Notes: generated from the sequence alone by a model not told the origin. A stretch of DNA of 55,483 nucleotides from a virus (IMGVR_UViG_3300015192_000002:1-55483), one strand, 5' to 3'. Shown: positions 33,969-42,993, numbered from the stretch's first letter. Numbers and translations: made by a program.

Positions 33969-34328
33969 CTACTTCCCCCTCTCGCGGACGGGTAGGGCGC
34001 GGATGCGAGCGGCAATGCCGTCATCGCAGCGACAGGCGACATCGACACAGGCTGCCGCTCGCTCCCGCATCGCCTCCGCGCCTGCGAGGTAGGCGGCGTC
34101 GGCGCTCCGCGCGAGGGCGATCAGCTCCGGCGCTGCGTTGCGGAGGGCGACCAACGCGAGCGCATCAGGGTCGTCTGCTTCGACGGCACCCTCGGATTGC
34201 TCCCCGAAAAGGATCGTGGTCTTGTCCCCCGGCCCAACAAAGCCGTAGTCGATTCCCCACTCCCTCCAGACCCACGGCCCCGGTGTCGCCTCCGCGAGCA
34301 GCCGCTCCAGCGCGTCGAGGTCAATCAC
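33969..34328 (-). CDS. Ea22-like small early protein
   Basis: 119 aa from GTG 34328. DLDALERLLAEATPGPWVWREW followed by DDPDALALVALRNAAPELIALAR is the ead/Ea22-type pattern found repeatedly in phage early operons; function unknown. GTGA-coupled to the upstream gene. Confidence 0.65.
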   Translation of the reverse strand: MIDLDALERLLAEATPGPWVWREWGIDYGFVGPGDKTTILFGEQSEGAVEADDPDALALVALRNAAPELIALARSADAAYLAGAEAMRERAAACVDVACRCDDGIAARIRALPVRERGK

Positions 34329-34489
34329 TTCGCACCTCTCGCGCGCCCGTAGCGGTCCAAGACGCCCAAGCCAAGGCGGAACATCGCAAGCGTCCCGATC
34401 ACGCCCACCTGCAGGCCGCCCATGAATCCTCCGGCTCGGACGCCCAGCAGGACGACGACCGCGTACAGGCACAAACGAACCACCGTCAC
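34325..34489 (-). CDS. 54-aa membrane protein
   Basis: GTG 34489. Hydrophobic LCLYAVVVLLGVRAGGFMGGLQVGVIGTLAMF predicts one or two membrane helices. Function unknown. Confidence 0.5.
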   Translation of the reverse strand: MTVVRLCLYAVVVLLGVRAGGFMGGLQVGVIGTLAMFRLGLGVLDRYGRARGAK

Positions 34490-34728
34490 TTCGCACCTCT
34501 CGCGCGGATGGCGGTGGCGGCCTGCGCGAGCGCCTCGCTGGCGGCGGTCGTGTACACCCGCAACCCCTCGGCCACCTTCGCGCACTCCTCCCTTTCGCTC
34601 TCGCGCACGCGGGCGAAGGCGGCGGCGATGTCCGCGATCTGGTCGCGCGTCTTGTCCTGCCACGCGATCTGGACGAGGCCGCGGTCGACGATCCTGTCCG
34701 CTTCCGTCACCACGGGCTCACTCGGCAT
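34486..34728 (-). CDS. small helical protein
   Basis: 80 aa from ATG 34728, with AGGAGGAGA just upstream. Helical, acidic-basic (RDQIADIAAAFARVRESEREECAKVAE), typical of early-operon accessory proteins. Confidence 0.6.
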   Translation of the reverse strand: MPSEPVVTEADRIVDRGLVQIAWQDKTRDQIADIAAAFARVRESEREECAKVAEGLRVYTTAASEALAQAATAIRARGAK

Positions 34729-35032
34729 CGGTCTCCTCCTTCGCTGCGGGGGTGGGGGCATCCGGCTCTAGGACCGCGAAATACGCAGCGATTGTTTTCC
34801 ATTTCGCTGGCGTCAGCGGGGGGGCCACCCACAAGCAGAACCGAATGGCCTCGCTCGACACAGCGAGCACCGGCTGCTCGTTGACGGGGTAGTGTTGTGC
34901 GACTTCAAGGACGTACTTCTTGAAGTCCGCGAACACGACGCAGCCGTGACAGCCCTTCGAGATGTGAAATCCGGCGTTGAAGGCGTGCTCTGCCGTGACC
35001 GCCTCATACGCCTTGTGCAACAGGTCCAGCAT
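34718..35032 (-). CDS. hypothetical early protein
   Basis: 104 aa. MLDLLHKAYEAVTAEHAFNAG, KGCHGCVVFADFKKYV and LWVAPPLTPAKWKTIAAYFAV. Start shares its base with the large upstream gene's stop. No family recognised. Confidence 0.6.
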   Translation of the reverse strand: MLDLLHKAYEAVTAEHAFNAGFHISKGCHGCVVFADFKKYVLEVAQHYPVNEQPVLAVSSEAIRFCLWVAPPLTPAKWKTIAAYFAVLEPDAPTPAAKEETDAE

Positions 35033-36702
35033 CACTCCTCCTCCTTCGCTGCGGGCTGGGCGGCGGTGGCGTTGCAGACGCACGGCGGACTGCCCTGCTC
35101 GTAGTGCCCGGTCGTGCAGCCGTAGCTGTTGTGGCAGACCCATGCATGACCACACGACGGGCAGGTGGCAGGAGCGTGTTCGCCGGTCATGGCCAGCGTC
35201 GTTGCCACCAGCGCCACCGTCGCGGGCACCGCGCGCCCCACGTCAGCAGGAGGCTGCTTTTCAGGGGTGCTCCGGCCCCCTGCGGGCTGGGCGGCTCTGC
35301 TCTCGGACGCGGGCTGGGCGGCGGGAGCGGCGTAGGTGTCCTGCGGAAACGGCGCGGGCTGGGCGGCGGGCTCTCTCAGACGGCGGCGCGCCCCCTCAAC
35401 ATCCCCCCACGACAAGCCCACCAGCGGCCACGCCCTGTCGCAGACGCAATGTCCCTGACCCGCGCAGTCCGTCGTGTGGCTCGACAGGAAGTCCAGAATC
35501 ACCCGCTCATAAGCGGACGGCCCGGCGGCGCTGCTCTCGGACGCGGACGCGGGCGGGGGAGAGGCGAGGGTAGCCAACACGGTCACCGACGCGCCGTTGA
35601 TCGTTGGCACTGGGTGATCGTCGCAGCGCGGCACCCTGGAATCGCTACCGCCCACGGCTCCGGTGACGACGATGCGGTAGATTCGCGTGGCTGGTCGGCC
35701 GCAGACGATGCAGCGCTCTCGCGGGGCATCGGGGCACGGCCCGGCTTCGCGCATGGACGGCGGCGAGTCGTGGAGCGTGTAGTGCCTTTCGCCGTCGCAA
35801 CTCTGGGTAGGCGGAACGTGCGGCGGGGGCGAGGCGAGGGCGGCGCGGGCGAGGACCGCACGGATGCTGGCGGAGCAGGAGTCGGCCTCCGCCGCCTTCG
35901 AGAACCAGCGGTCGCCCTTGGAGCCGCCGCGCGTCCGTTGCAGATAGGCGTAGCCGTCCACGAAATGCAGGGCGTCGGCGAGTTGGGTCTGCGCTTGCTG
36001 ATTCCACTCCCGCAGCCGCGCCACCTCGGCAACGGCAGCGTCGCGCTCCGCCTCCGCCTTCTCGGCGCGGGTGCGCTCGGCGGCGAGGAGCACCAGCGCC
36101 TCCTCCTCTCGCTGTACGGCCCCCACCAGGGCGTCGTGCTCGGCGGCCAGTTGGCCGCGCAGCCGCGCCACCTCGGCAACGGCTGCGTCGCGTGACTCTT
36201 CCGCGTCCTGCCGCTGCCCCGCTTCTGCCACCTGATTCAGCCAGAGCAAGCGCACGCGCTCCGGCAGTGGGCTCGTTTCGTACCACCACGAGTCAGGCAG
36301 TTCTGCCGCGATGGCCTTCAACTCCCCTTCCGCCTTCTCGGCTCGGGCGCGGGCGATGTCGTAATCGTCCGCCGCGTTGTCGGCCGCCTCGGTCACATGG
36401 GCCACTACCCGCTTTGCCTCGGCCAACTCCCCTTCCGCCTTCTCTCGCGCGGTCCTCTCGGCGGCGAGATGATCGCAGGCTTTGTAGTACGCGGCCCGCG
36501 CTCGGTCCCGCTCGGCTACTAACTCCGCACACATCTCCTCCCCGCGCCGCTCGGAGTGCGCCAGATCGGCGCGCAGGCAGCAGATGCAGTCGCACGGGTG
36601 CTCCGTCGTCCCGAGGCACTTGTCGTGCCCGAACGACTGCGGAGCGCAGCAGGAGGAGCACACGTAGTCCTGGAGCGCGGTGCGCAGGTCGCTGTCGTTC
36701 AT
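35032..36702 (-). CDS. large coiled-coil protein with Cys clusters (Ea22-like architecture)
   Basis: 556 aa. An N-terminal Cys cluster (CSSCC, HPCDCICC), long heptad-rich coiled coil (70-245) with duplicated RDAAVAEVARLR, then three more Cys patches (CIVCGR, CAGQGHCVC, CPSCGHAW...CVCN) separated by Ala/Pro linkers. Possibly a zinc-linked scaffold; no enzyme seen. The DNA carries a 35-bp near-exact direct repeat. It overlaps the next gene by one base. Confidence 0.6.
   Translation of the reverse strand: MNDSDLRTALQDYVCSSCCAPQSFGHDKCLGTTEHPCDCICCLRADLAHSERRGEEMCAELVAERDRARAAYYKACDHLAAERTAREKAEGELAEAKRVVAHVTEAADNAADDYDIARARAEKAEGELKAIAAELPDSWWYETSPLPERVRLLWLNQVAEAGQRQDAEESRDAAVAEVARLRGQLAAEHDALVGAVQREEEALVLLAAERTRAEKAEAERDAAVAEVARLREWNQQAQTQLADALHFVDGYAYLQRTRGGSKGDRWFSKAAEADSCSASIRAVLARAALASPPPHVPPTQSCDGERHYTLHDSPPSMREAGPCPDAPRERCIVCGRPATRIYRIVVTGAVGGSDSRVPRCDDHPVPTINGASVTVLATLASPPPASASESSAAGPSAYERVILDFLSSHTTDCAGQGHCVCDRAWPLVGLSWGDVEGARRRLREPAAQPAPFPQDTYAAPAAQPASESRAAQPAGGRSTPEKQPPADVGRAVPATVALVATTLAMTGEHAPATCPSCGHAWVCHNSYGCTTGHYEQGSPPCVCNATAAQPAAKEEE
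36011..36045 (+). repeat. 35-bp direct repeat inside coiled-coil gene (copy 1)
   Basis: Near-identical (one mismatch) to 36158-36192, 147 bp away, an exact number of codons. On the minus strand each encodes RDAAVAEVARLR, so the coiled coil grew by in-frame duplication. Confidence 0.75.
36158..36192 (+). repeat. 35-bp direct repeat inside coiled-coil gene (copy 2)
   Basis: Second copy of the repeat at 36011-36045; the single difference is A versus T in GGC(A/T)GCG. Confidence 0.75.
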
Positions 36703-37001
36703 GGAATCCTCCCTGCGGCGCGGAGGGCGGCGCGGGCGTCGGTCTGGATGGCCTTGAGGAAGTCCGCCACGTCCTGCGGATCGCCCAGGTCAACGTAGGC
36801 GACGAGGTCTTCCAGCGTGTCCGCCAGCGTCGGGGCGGCGGCGATCAGGGCGGCATCCGCAGCGCACCCAACGGTGCCGTATATTTCCGATACAATGACA
36901 TTGCCGCCCACAGGTCCGGCGCCGCGCGCGGTAACGACCCATCTGTTGTAGCCGCCGTGGCTGGCGGTCCACGGCCCCGGCGTGCCCTTGGCGTTGCTCA
37001 T
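36699..37001 (-). CDS. Ea8.5/GTPGPW-type early protein
   Basis: 100 aa. Opening AKGTPGPWTASHGGYNRWVVTA and AALIAAAPTLADTLEDLV match a common small phage family of unknown function. ATGA overlap with the preceding gene. Confidence 0.65.
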   Translation of the reverse strand: MSNAKGTPGPWTASHGGYNRWVVTARGAGPVGGNVIVSEIYGTVGCAADAALIAAAPTLADTLEDLVAYVDLGDPQDVADFLKAIQTDARAALRAAGRIP

Positions 37002-37516
37002 TTGCCTTCTCCCTGGTCAGCCTTCGCCGCCTCACCCTCGATGTGCCCAAAAGGAACCGGGCGCAGCGCAGCGGGCAGGTAGAGCGGGTGCGATGGGTGC
37101 CCGTCTTTCGTCAGCCGCAGGCAGTGCAGCGGGGGTCGCTCATAACGCAGGGCTGTGAGCGTGCGATCCGCTTGGTCCCGCGCGAATCGTTGCGCACCCC
37201 ATGCGCAGACCACGATGCCCGCCATGCGCGCCGCCTCCCCGACGTGGAACAGGTTGAGCGGCCCGACCGGATCGGGATGCCCGACCAGCATGCGCGGATC
37301 CGTCGAGCGCAGCGCGAAGAGGTTGACGACGGCGAGGCCGCCGTAGCCCCACGCCTTCGCGTAGCCGACGCAGCGGCGGATGGTGGGATCGTCCTGCGTC
37401 TCGTCGGCCGTGGACGGGTTCAGCATGACGAAGAGGGCGTGCGGCTGTGTCGCGTCCCAGATGCGCAGCAGGCGGTAGCGGTATCGGCCGCAGTCGGAAA
37501 TGATCGCGCTCGTCAT
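36998..37516 (-). CDS. DUF1643 protein
   Basis: 172 aa from ATG 37516. CGRYRYRLLRIW and ALFVMLNPSTADETQDDPTIRRC, then GGLAVVNLFALRSTDPRML, are diagnostic of DUF1643, a phage/bacterial protein of unknown, possibly nucleotide-related function. Confidence 0.85.
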   Translation of the reverse strand: MTSAIISDCGRYRYRLLRIWDATQPHALFVMLNPSTADETQDDPTIRRCVGYAKAWGYGGLAVVNLFALRSTDPRMLVGHPDPVGPLNLFHVGEAARMAGIVVCAWGAQRFARDQADRTLTALRYERPPLHCLRLTKDGHPSHPLYLPAALRPVPFGHIEGEAAKADQGEGK

Positions 37517-37884
37517 TGCGCACCCTCGGGGCCGGAAGGCGGGGACGAGAGGGCGCGGGCAAGCGACGCAGCATCCGTGAAGGCGTCGGCGCGACCGATC
37601 CAATACGCTTGAGTAACGGCGGTCGTGGCCCCACCGCGCTCGACGGCACAGATTGCGGAATGCCGCTTCATCTCGGCCGCCAGCTCCCGCAGCGCCGTGT
37701 CTGCCGGGGGTGGCGCAGCAGGCGTCAGCGCTCGGCGGGCGAGGGCGAGGAGGGTGGGCAGCTTGCGCATGACCTCGCCCATGCGCGGGCCGGGGTCAGC
37801 GAAGGGCGCGCCTCCGTTCCAGTCCGCCACCACCCGCTCCAGCCGCTCCACTTCTTCCAGCGTCAGGTCTTCGCTCTCGCTCAT
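37513..37884 (-). CDS. hypothetical early protein
   Basis: 123 aa from ATG 37884. Acidic N-terminus (MSESEDLTLEEVERLERVVADWNG) and Ala-rich helices. No family recognised. Confidence 0.6.
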   Translation of the reverse strand: MSESEDLTLEEVERLERVVADWNGGAPFADPGPRMGEVMRKLPTLLALARRALTPAAPPPADTALRELAAEMKRHSAICAVERGGATTAVTQAYWIGRADAFTDAASLARALSSPPSGPEGAQ

Positions 37885-38081
37885 AGCTTCACCCTCGTCA
37901 GCCGCAGTTCGGTCCGCATCGACACCAGATCCATCAACCGCCTCCGCAGGGTGCGGCACTGGTTGACGTACCCGCGCCGCTCCTGCACCCGCAGCAACTC
38001 TTGAGTGGATGCGTCCGCAATGCGGAGCGCCCTGTCCAGCAGGATGCGCAGGTCTTCGGGGGTGGGGGTGGGGTCAGCCAT
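37881..38081 (-). CDS. small helical protein
   Basis: 66 aa from ATG 38081; DLRILLDRALRIADASTQELLRVQ and a basic second half. It overlaps the upstream gene's stop by 8 bp. Confidence 0.55.
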   Translation of the reverse strand: MADPTPTPEDLRILLDRALRIADASTQELLRVQERRGYVNQCRTLRRRLMDLVSMRTELRLTRVKL

Positions 38082-38682
38082 TGGTGGGCTTCCTTGCGAG
38101 AGCGGCCGGGACGAATAGCGGCGCATCGTCGGCCACGCCCCGGATCGGCATGACCGCCGCGAGCCAGCCATCCGCCCGGAAGATGTACGGCGCGAACTCG
38201 CCGGAGTGGCCCACCCGCAGGGCGGTCACGCCCTCCGGCACCGTGCAGAGCACGCGCGAGAGCAGCATCCGGTTGAGCGCGCCGCGGAGCAGCTTCCCGC
38301 CACGGATGCCCTCGATCTTGCGACCCAACGAATCGCACTCGCCGCAATACCGCCCGCGCTCGGACTGGCCGTAATACGCGGCGTACGGCGGCTTGCCATT
38401 GCATTTTGGGCAGACGCTCTCCGACGGATACGGCAGCCCCGCCCATTCGCGCAGCGCCGACAGTTGCGCGGTGTGCTCAGGCGGCGGCTCAACGGCGATG
38501 ATAGCCCTTGCGTCGGGACCGTCGCTGCGCAGCTCGCCGTCGTAGTGCAGCGCCGCGAGCAGGTGGCCGTCGGTGCCGGCCGCCCATGCCCTATCCTCGA
38601 AAAGCATCTTGAAGGGCGTGGCGATGGTGGCGCGGTCGCCGCCCGTGTAGCAGATGGTCTGCAGCGTATCGAGCACCGTCAC
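38074..38682 (-). CDS. hypothetical protein with zinc ribbon
   Basis: 202 aa from GTG 38682 behind AAAGGAGA. CPKC and CGEC near residues 105-130 form a ribbon within an alpha/beta protein (TPFKMLFEDRAWAAGTDGHLLAALHYDGE, RADGWLAAVMPIRG). The flanking strands vaguely recall sliding-clamp-like repeats, but this is weak. Confidence 0.6.
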   Translation of the reverse strand: MTVLDTLQTICYTGGDRATIATPFKMLFEDRAWAAGTDGHLLAALHYDGELRSDGPDARAIIAVEPPPEHTAQLSALREWAGLPYPSESVCPKCNGKPPYAAYYGQSERGRYCGECDSLGRKIEGIRGGKLLRGALNRMLLSRVLCTVPEGVTALRVGHSGEFAPYIFRADGWLAAVMPIRGVADDAPLFVPAALARKPTNG

Positions 38683-38867
38683 GGTGTCTCTCCTTTGACT
38701 GCGCGGCCCTTGCGCCCCTCGGCGCGCTCCCGGAACTCGACGGCCAGCGCACGGAATGCCGCCTGCAACGGGCGCGTGAAGAGGACAGCGCGCGAGTACA
38801 TCTCGGCAGCGGACGCCATGTTGATCAGCGCCGCTCGCATTGCGTTGGTGCGCGTGGCCGGTTTCAT
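38679..38867 (-). CDS. 62-aa basic protein
   Basis: Helical and Ala/Arg-rich (TNAMRAALINMASAAEMYSRAV). Stop and start codons overlap with neighbours (GTGA). No family recognised. Confidence 0.5.
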   Translation of the reverse strand: MKPATRTNAMRAALINMASAAEMYSRAVLFTRPLQAAFRALAVEFRERAEGRKGRAVKGETP

Positions 38868-39472
38868 TGCGCGGCCTCCAGGTATTCATTCAGCGCGTCC
38901 CGCAGCGCCTCCACGTCCGAGTTCGTCAGCAGCACCGACTCCACCTTCCCGGTGCAGTGGACCGCCGCGACCTCGAACAGCACGCCGTCACCGCTCGCGC
39001 GGATGTGGTCGATCCCATAGCCCCACTCGCGCTTCATGTAGACGCGCCCGTACGGCTCGGGCTTGGGCTGGTGCTCCTTCAGCGACCAGCCGCACTCCTT
39101 GCACCCCGGGTTCAGCCGCTCACGCAGGCGGTAGAGCCACGCGCGCGGGCCGCCGATCTTCCACCGCAGCGCTCGCAGTCGTTCAGGAAGCGGCGGCTTG
39201 ATCACGCGCCACGGTGCCTTCAACTTTCGCAGGTAGACTGGTCGCTCGGCGCGAATGCCATCGTTCACGGTGCCGGACGGCTCCGACGCCTCCTTGTCGA
39301 AGGCGGGGCACCGATCGGCGGGCTGGTCGCAGGGGATTCCGGCGTCGTTGTCGAATGTCATTCCGCCGATCAGCCCGTGCCCGCAGGAGCCCCAGCACAC
39401 CTCGGCCACCTTCAGGCCGATGGCCTCATGCGCCTGCAGCGGGATGACGTAGAGCCTGGGGAGATCAGCCAT
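38864..39472 (-). CDS. hypothetical protein
   Basis: 202 aa. YVIPLQAHEAIGLKVAEVCWGS at the N-terminus and CKECGWSLKEHQ near residue 125 (possible zinc site); ends DALNEYLEAAQ. No family recognised. Confidence 0.6.
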   Translation of the reverse strand: MADLPRLYVIPLQAHEAIGLKVAEVCWGSCGHGLIGGMTFDNDAGIPCDQPADRCPAFDKEASEPSGTVNDGIRAERPVYLRKLKAPWRVIKPPLPERLRALRWKIGGPRAWLYRLRERLNPGCKECGWSLKEHQPKPEPYGRVYMKREWGYGIDHIRASGDGVLFEVAAVHCTGKVESVLLTNSDVEALRDALNEYLEAAQ

Positions 39473-40223
39473 CGGCCGCCTCCCTCTTCTTCAATCCCCG
39501 CCGCCCCTTCGTCGGCCGCAGCTCCGGATACCTCTCGGCCAGCCACTCCGCCCTGACCGACACGGGAGCAGCTCGATGCAGGGCGCACACGCAGTCCGCG
39601 CGCTCGCCCAAACCTTGGTTCGGGCATTCAGGAGCTAGGCAATTCAGGAAGAGAGCAGGGGCTGTTTCCGGCTCGCGCGCCCCATCCTTCTCCGCGTCGA
39701 AGGCATCACCGCATGATGTTGCGCGGTTCTCCTCCGGCGAGTCGCGGCGATCCGAGGCGGTCCCGGGTACAGCCTCGCCGTGCACGGTGCCGCTATCGGC
39801 CAGCCTCTCCCCTCTCGGCGGAATGTCTTGCGCGGCTTGAGCCGGATTCGCCGGTGGCGATGGTTCGGCTGCCGGCGGGACCGCGCACCCGTTCGGCTTT
39901 TCGGAAGGAAGATCCTCGGCGGCACCCTCGCCCATGGAGGCACGGGGGGGCGGGCCGCCTGACTCGGATGCCGCCGAGGAAGGGTTGAGCGCTGCTCGGA
40001 TCGCGGCGAGTTGTGCCTCCGCCGCCCGAAGCGCCGCCTGCAGTGCGTCCAGTTCTTGGGCCTGCAGCGTCTCTGCGATATGCCGCCACGAGTCGCGGTC
40101 CTCGCGCAGGACATCCACCTCCTCCAACGCCCGGAGAACCATCTCTCTCGCTTCTGGAGTGAGAAACGTGCCAGCCTGCGGCGCGGCGAGAAGGTGGATC
40201 GCTTGGTCGTGGACTGCGCCCAT
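39465..40223 (-). CDS. hypothetical helical/low-complexity protein
   Basis: 252 aa. N-terminal coiled coil (LQAALRAAEAQLAAIRAAL), a Pro/Ser/Ala-rich middle and a C-terminal Cys-containing part (CLAPECPNQGLGERADCVCALH). Function unknown. Confidence 0.55.
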   Translation of the reverse strand: MGAVHDQAIHLLAAPQAGTFLTPEAREMVLRALEEVDVLREDRDSWRHIAETLQAQELDALQAALRAAEAQLAAIRAALNPSSAASESGGPPPRASMGEGAAEDLPSEKPNGCAVPPAAEPSPPANPAQAAQDIPPRGERLADSGTVHGEAVPGTASDRRDSPEENRATSCGDAFDAEKDGAREPETAPALFLNCLAPECPNQGLGERADCVCALHRAAPVSVRAEWLAERYPELRPTKGRRGLKKREAADG

Positions 40224-40225
40224 CG

Positions 40226-41419
40226 CTAGCCCGCCTTCCCGAGAGCCCTGGGCTTGTGGGCCTTCACCTCGACCCCGCGCCTGGTCGTGATGCCGCCGGC
40301 CGCCTCGATCTCCTCAAGGAGCATCCGCAGCGTCGGCGCCACCTTCTCGCCGCGCGCTTTGACGCTCGGCTTGATCAGGCTCTCGATCGCTTCCTGGCTC
40401 GCCTTCACAGGCAGCGCGCTCGCATCCCCTGCGTTGCCGAGGAACTTGGCGAGCACCGCCCGCGCCTTCACTCCGTCAATCTCTCGCGACGTCGTCTCGA
40501 CCGGCCCGTAGACCATGCCGTTCGCCAGCGCGATCGGATGCTCTGCCGCGTACATCTTGAGAACGTCTTTCGCGCGCCTTGCCGCCTGCTCCACCAGCGG
40601 GATGCGCTCGACAAGCAGCCTCGCCGTGTCGTCCGTGAGCGCCGCCGCCATGGCCGCCGCGTCGCCGTCGGCCAGCACCATGCTCACCTGGCCGCGGATC
40701 TCCGGGCAGGCGCTGAACGCAGGGCAGTAGGTGCAATGCGGCCCAGCCACCAGCGTCGGCGCCTTCCCTGCGGCCACCGCCTCCCGCTCGCGGATGATGG
40801 TGAGCGCGAGCCGCCGCAGGTCGTCCGAGTCGCGCTCGAGATCGAACGGCCCCAGCCCGAGGGACTTCTTCCAGGGCTTGCCTTCGTCGTTGAGCCTGAT
40901 GATCTCGATCGTGGCCGCAGAACGTCCCCACGCCGCGGTCGCCGCTCTTGCAAGGAAGCGGAGCTGTCGGTGCTTCTCCAGCGGCGGGGCCGTGACCTCG
41001 TATCGGTGGCCGGTCTTGTAGTCCCCGATGTAGACCCCGTCGTCCTGCTCCAGTGAGCCGACATCCGCCGTGCCGGCGATCTCCGTCTTGCCCAACTCGC
41101 CGTAGCGCCTCCTGGTCGCCCGCCCCAGCTCGCGCGCCTTGCCGGTCTCGACGTCGTAGGCGAACGCCACCTCCTGCACGTAGGCTCCGCTTTCGAGCGG
41201 CAGCCGCGAGAGGTCGATCTCCTCACAGACCGCCCGCAGGCCCGCGTCGCCGATTTCCTCGAGCGCGGCCTCGCGCCCAACCTTCGGCACCCGCTCGAGG
41301 AATGCATGAACCCCTGTCCCGTGCTCCGATGCCGGACGGACCCGCTCCACATGGGGGAGCGTTTCCGAGCCGGGGCAGACCTCGGCGCGCTGCAATCCGC
41401 TGGCGCTGGGCAGGTTCAC
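40226..41419 (-). CDS. PD-(D/E)XK exonuclease (Cas4/RecB-like)
   Basis: 397 aa from GTG 41419. N-terminal PSASGLQRAEVCPGSETLPHV with conserved RxxxCPxS-type opening, GTADVGS and GDYKTG (nuclease motifs), and Cys in CTYCPAFSACPEI completing an Fe-S-like four-Cys set. It should trim double-strand ends for the RecT-like partner, to which it is coupled by GTGA. Confidence 0.85.
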   Translation of the reverse strand: MNLPSASGLQRAEVCPGSETLPHVERVRPASEHGTGVHAFLERVPKVGREAALEEIGDAGLRAVCEEIDLSRLPLESGAYVQEVAFAYDVETGKARELGRATRRRYGELGKTEIAGTADVGSLEQDDGVYIGDYKTGHRYEVTAPPLEKHRQLRFLARAATAAWGRSAATIEIIRLNDEGKPWKKSLGLGPFDLERDSDDLRRLALTIIREREAVAAGKAPTLVAGPHCTYCPAFSACPEIRGQVSMVLADGDAAAMAAALTDDTARLLVERIPLVEQAARRAKDVLKMYAAEHPIALANGMVYGPVETTSREIDGVKARAVLAKFLGNAGDASALPVKASQEAIESLIKPSVKARGEKVAPTLRMLLEEIEAAGGITTRRGVEVKAHKPRALGKAG

Positions 41420-42324
41420 GGCTGCCCCTTCGCGAGAGACGCCCTCTTCGCGTCGAATCCCGGCTTGAGCGCCCGCTGGTCTTCCCTGCTCAGCCGCTGC
41501 AGGTCGGGGACGAGCTTCTCCAGGCCGGCGAGGGTCTGCGCTTCTTCGATGGCCGCGGCGAGTTTGTCCGCGTCCGACACCGGGTCTCCCTGCGGCGGGT
41601 CCGCGGCAGGCCGGGGTGCCTGTATCGCCTCCTTGGCTGGCTCGGTTCCGTTCTGCGCCGGGGTCGCTGCGGCGGCGGGCCGTGCCGGCAGCGGCTCGGA
41701 GTGGGCCACGTCCACCGGGGCCGGCGGTGCCGACCGGAGCCGGGTGGGGATCGGTCCGTTGACCTCGATTTCCGCCGCCTCGCTCTCTTCGTAGACCCCG
41801 AAGAAAAGCTCTTCGTAGACCTCCTTGCAGAGAGAAGACTTGCAGCGGTTGCGGAGCATCCGGGCTGGGTAGGACTTCCACGGCCCCTTCTTGTCGAGAA
41901 GCCCCGCTGCCTGCGCTTCCTCGATCGTGAAGGACATCTCCACGGGGGCCGGATCGCCCTTGCGCTTGGTCTCGTAGGTGGCGACCCGCGCGCTGGACTC
42001 GACGAGCCGGAACCACTCGCAGATGTCCGCCTTCTTCGCGATCCCGACCATCGCGTCAGCGGAGAGCGACGGCTTGCCCTCGACGACGTGGATCCCCCGC
42101 ATCGACTGCATCGGGCTCCAGCCGAAGTCGCGTCCGGCCGCGATGGTCACGAAGATGTCCGCGACGTTCTCGAGCGCCCGCGGGACGAGCTTGCTCTGCC
42201 CGTAGTATTTCGCGAGGGTCCATGCCTCCGTCGCGTTCTCCGGCTCCCAGTGAACGATCGCCGTCGAGGCCCTGGCGGTCTGCTCCTGCGGCTTCTGCTG
42301 CTCGTGCGTCGCGTTCTCGCTCAT
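41416..42324 (-). CDS. RecT-like single-strand annealing protein
   Basis: 302 aa from ATG 42324 with AGGGGG upstream. SKLVPRALENVADIFVTIAAG, GWSPMQSMRGIHVVEGKPSLS and GPWKSYPARMLRNRCKSSL match the RecT/SSAP family core (about 25-165); the C-terminal third is Ala/Pro-rich. Together with the nuclease it forms a phage recombination pair. Confidence 0.85.
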   Translation of the reverse strand: MSENATHEQQKPQEQTARASTAIVHWEPENATEAWTLAKYYGQSKLVPRALENVADIFVTIAAGRDFGWSPMQSMRGIHVVEGKPSLSADAMVGIAKKADICEWFRLVESSARVATYETKRKGDPAPVEMSFTIEEAQAAGLLDKKGPWKSYPARMLRNRCKSSLCKEVYEELFFGVYEESEAAEIEVNGPIPTRLRSAPPAPVDVAHSEPLPARPAAAATPAQNGTEPAKEAIQAPRPAADPPQGDPVSDADKLAAAIEEAQTLAGLEKLVPDLQRLSREDQRALKPGFDAKRASLAKGQP

Positions 42325-42337
42325 CGCTTCCCCCTGG

Positions 42338-42640
42338 TCAGCACTGATCGTCCCCGCCTTCCGCTTCCCACCGGCCGCGTGCGTCCGCCTCTTCTGCTGC
42401 TCCCCGCTTGGCGTCGTCGCCACCACCAGCCTCCGCGTCGTCCTGCATCGCGGCCTTCTCGCTCTCGCTCGGCTCGCCTCCGATGCACTCTTCTCCTGGG
42501 AGGCAGGCCGGAAGGTGCCAGCAGTGCCCCTCGTCCAGCCTCCGATAGAGGGCATGCGAGTGCTTCCGCAGCGCCCGCATGATCCGGGGCATGAGCTTGG
42601 AGAGCAGCTCCATCTGTTCGGCGGAGTAGGGCGTGCTCAT
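42338..42640 (-). CDS. hypothetical protein
   Basis: 100 aa. Helical start (AEQMELLSKLMPRIMRALRKHS) and an acidic low-complexity tail. No family recognised. Confidence 0.55.
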   Translation of the reverse strand: MSTPYSAEQMELLSKLMPRIMRALRKHSHALYRRLDEGHCWHLPACLPGEECIGGEPSESEKAAMQDDAEAGGGDDAKRGAAEEADARGRWEAEGGDDQC

Positions 42641-42990
42641 TTGCGAGGCTCGCCAGTGCTCCAGCCGTCAGCCGGCAGATCCAGCGCTCCGCTCCTCAAT
42701 CCACCGCGCCCGACCGCAACCTCCACTCCAGCCCGCGCTCCGAAGGCGGGCCCTTCCTTTCCCACCAGCACCAGCCGCCGCACGTTCGCGGGTGCTGCCG
42801 CAGTCGCGGGCGGTGCCTCATCCGCGTGCAGCAGCCTGCGTCCCTCGCAGACCCAGCCGCCCAACTCCACCCGCCGATCGAGGTCCAGCGTCGGCCCGAG
42901 TTGTTGCACTGCCGAGTCCAGCATCGCCAGCAGTCGCCGTGCTTCTTCCCGGATGGCTGCTGTTGCCGTGTCTCGCTCGTAGGTGCTCAT
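42637..42990 (-). CDS. hypothetical protein
   Basis: 117 aa. Helical N-terminus (TAAIREEARRLLAMLDSAV) with one Cys; the rest is Gly/Ala-rich. ATGA coupled downstream. Confidence 0.55.
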   Translation of the reverse strand: MSTYERDTATAAIREEARRLLAMLDSAVQQLGPTLDLDRRVELGGWVCEGRRLLHADEAPPATAAAPANVRRLVLVGKEGPAFGARAGVEVAVGRGGLRSGALDLPADGWSTGEPRK

Positions 42991-42993
42991 GGA

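Noticed and set aside
35583-36289. Overlapping frames opposite or within the coiled-coil gene
   Set aside because: Composition mirrors the real gene in shifted frames and lacks starts with ribosome sites.
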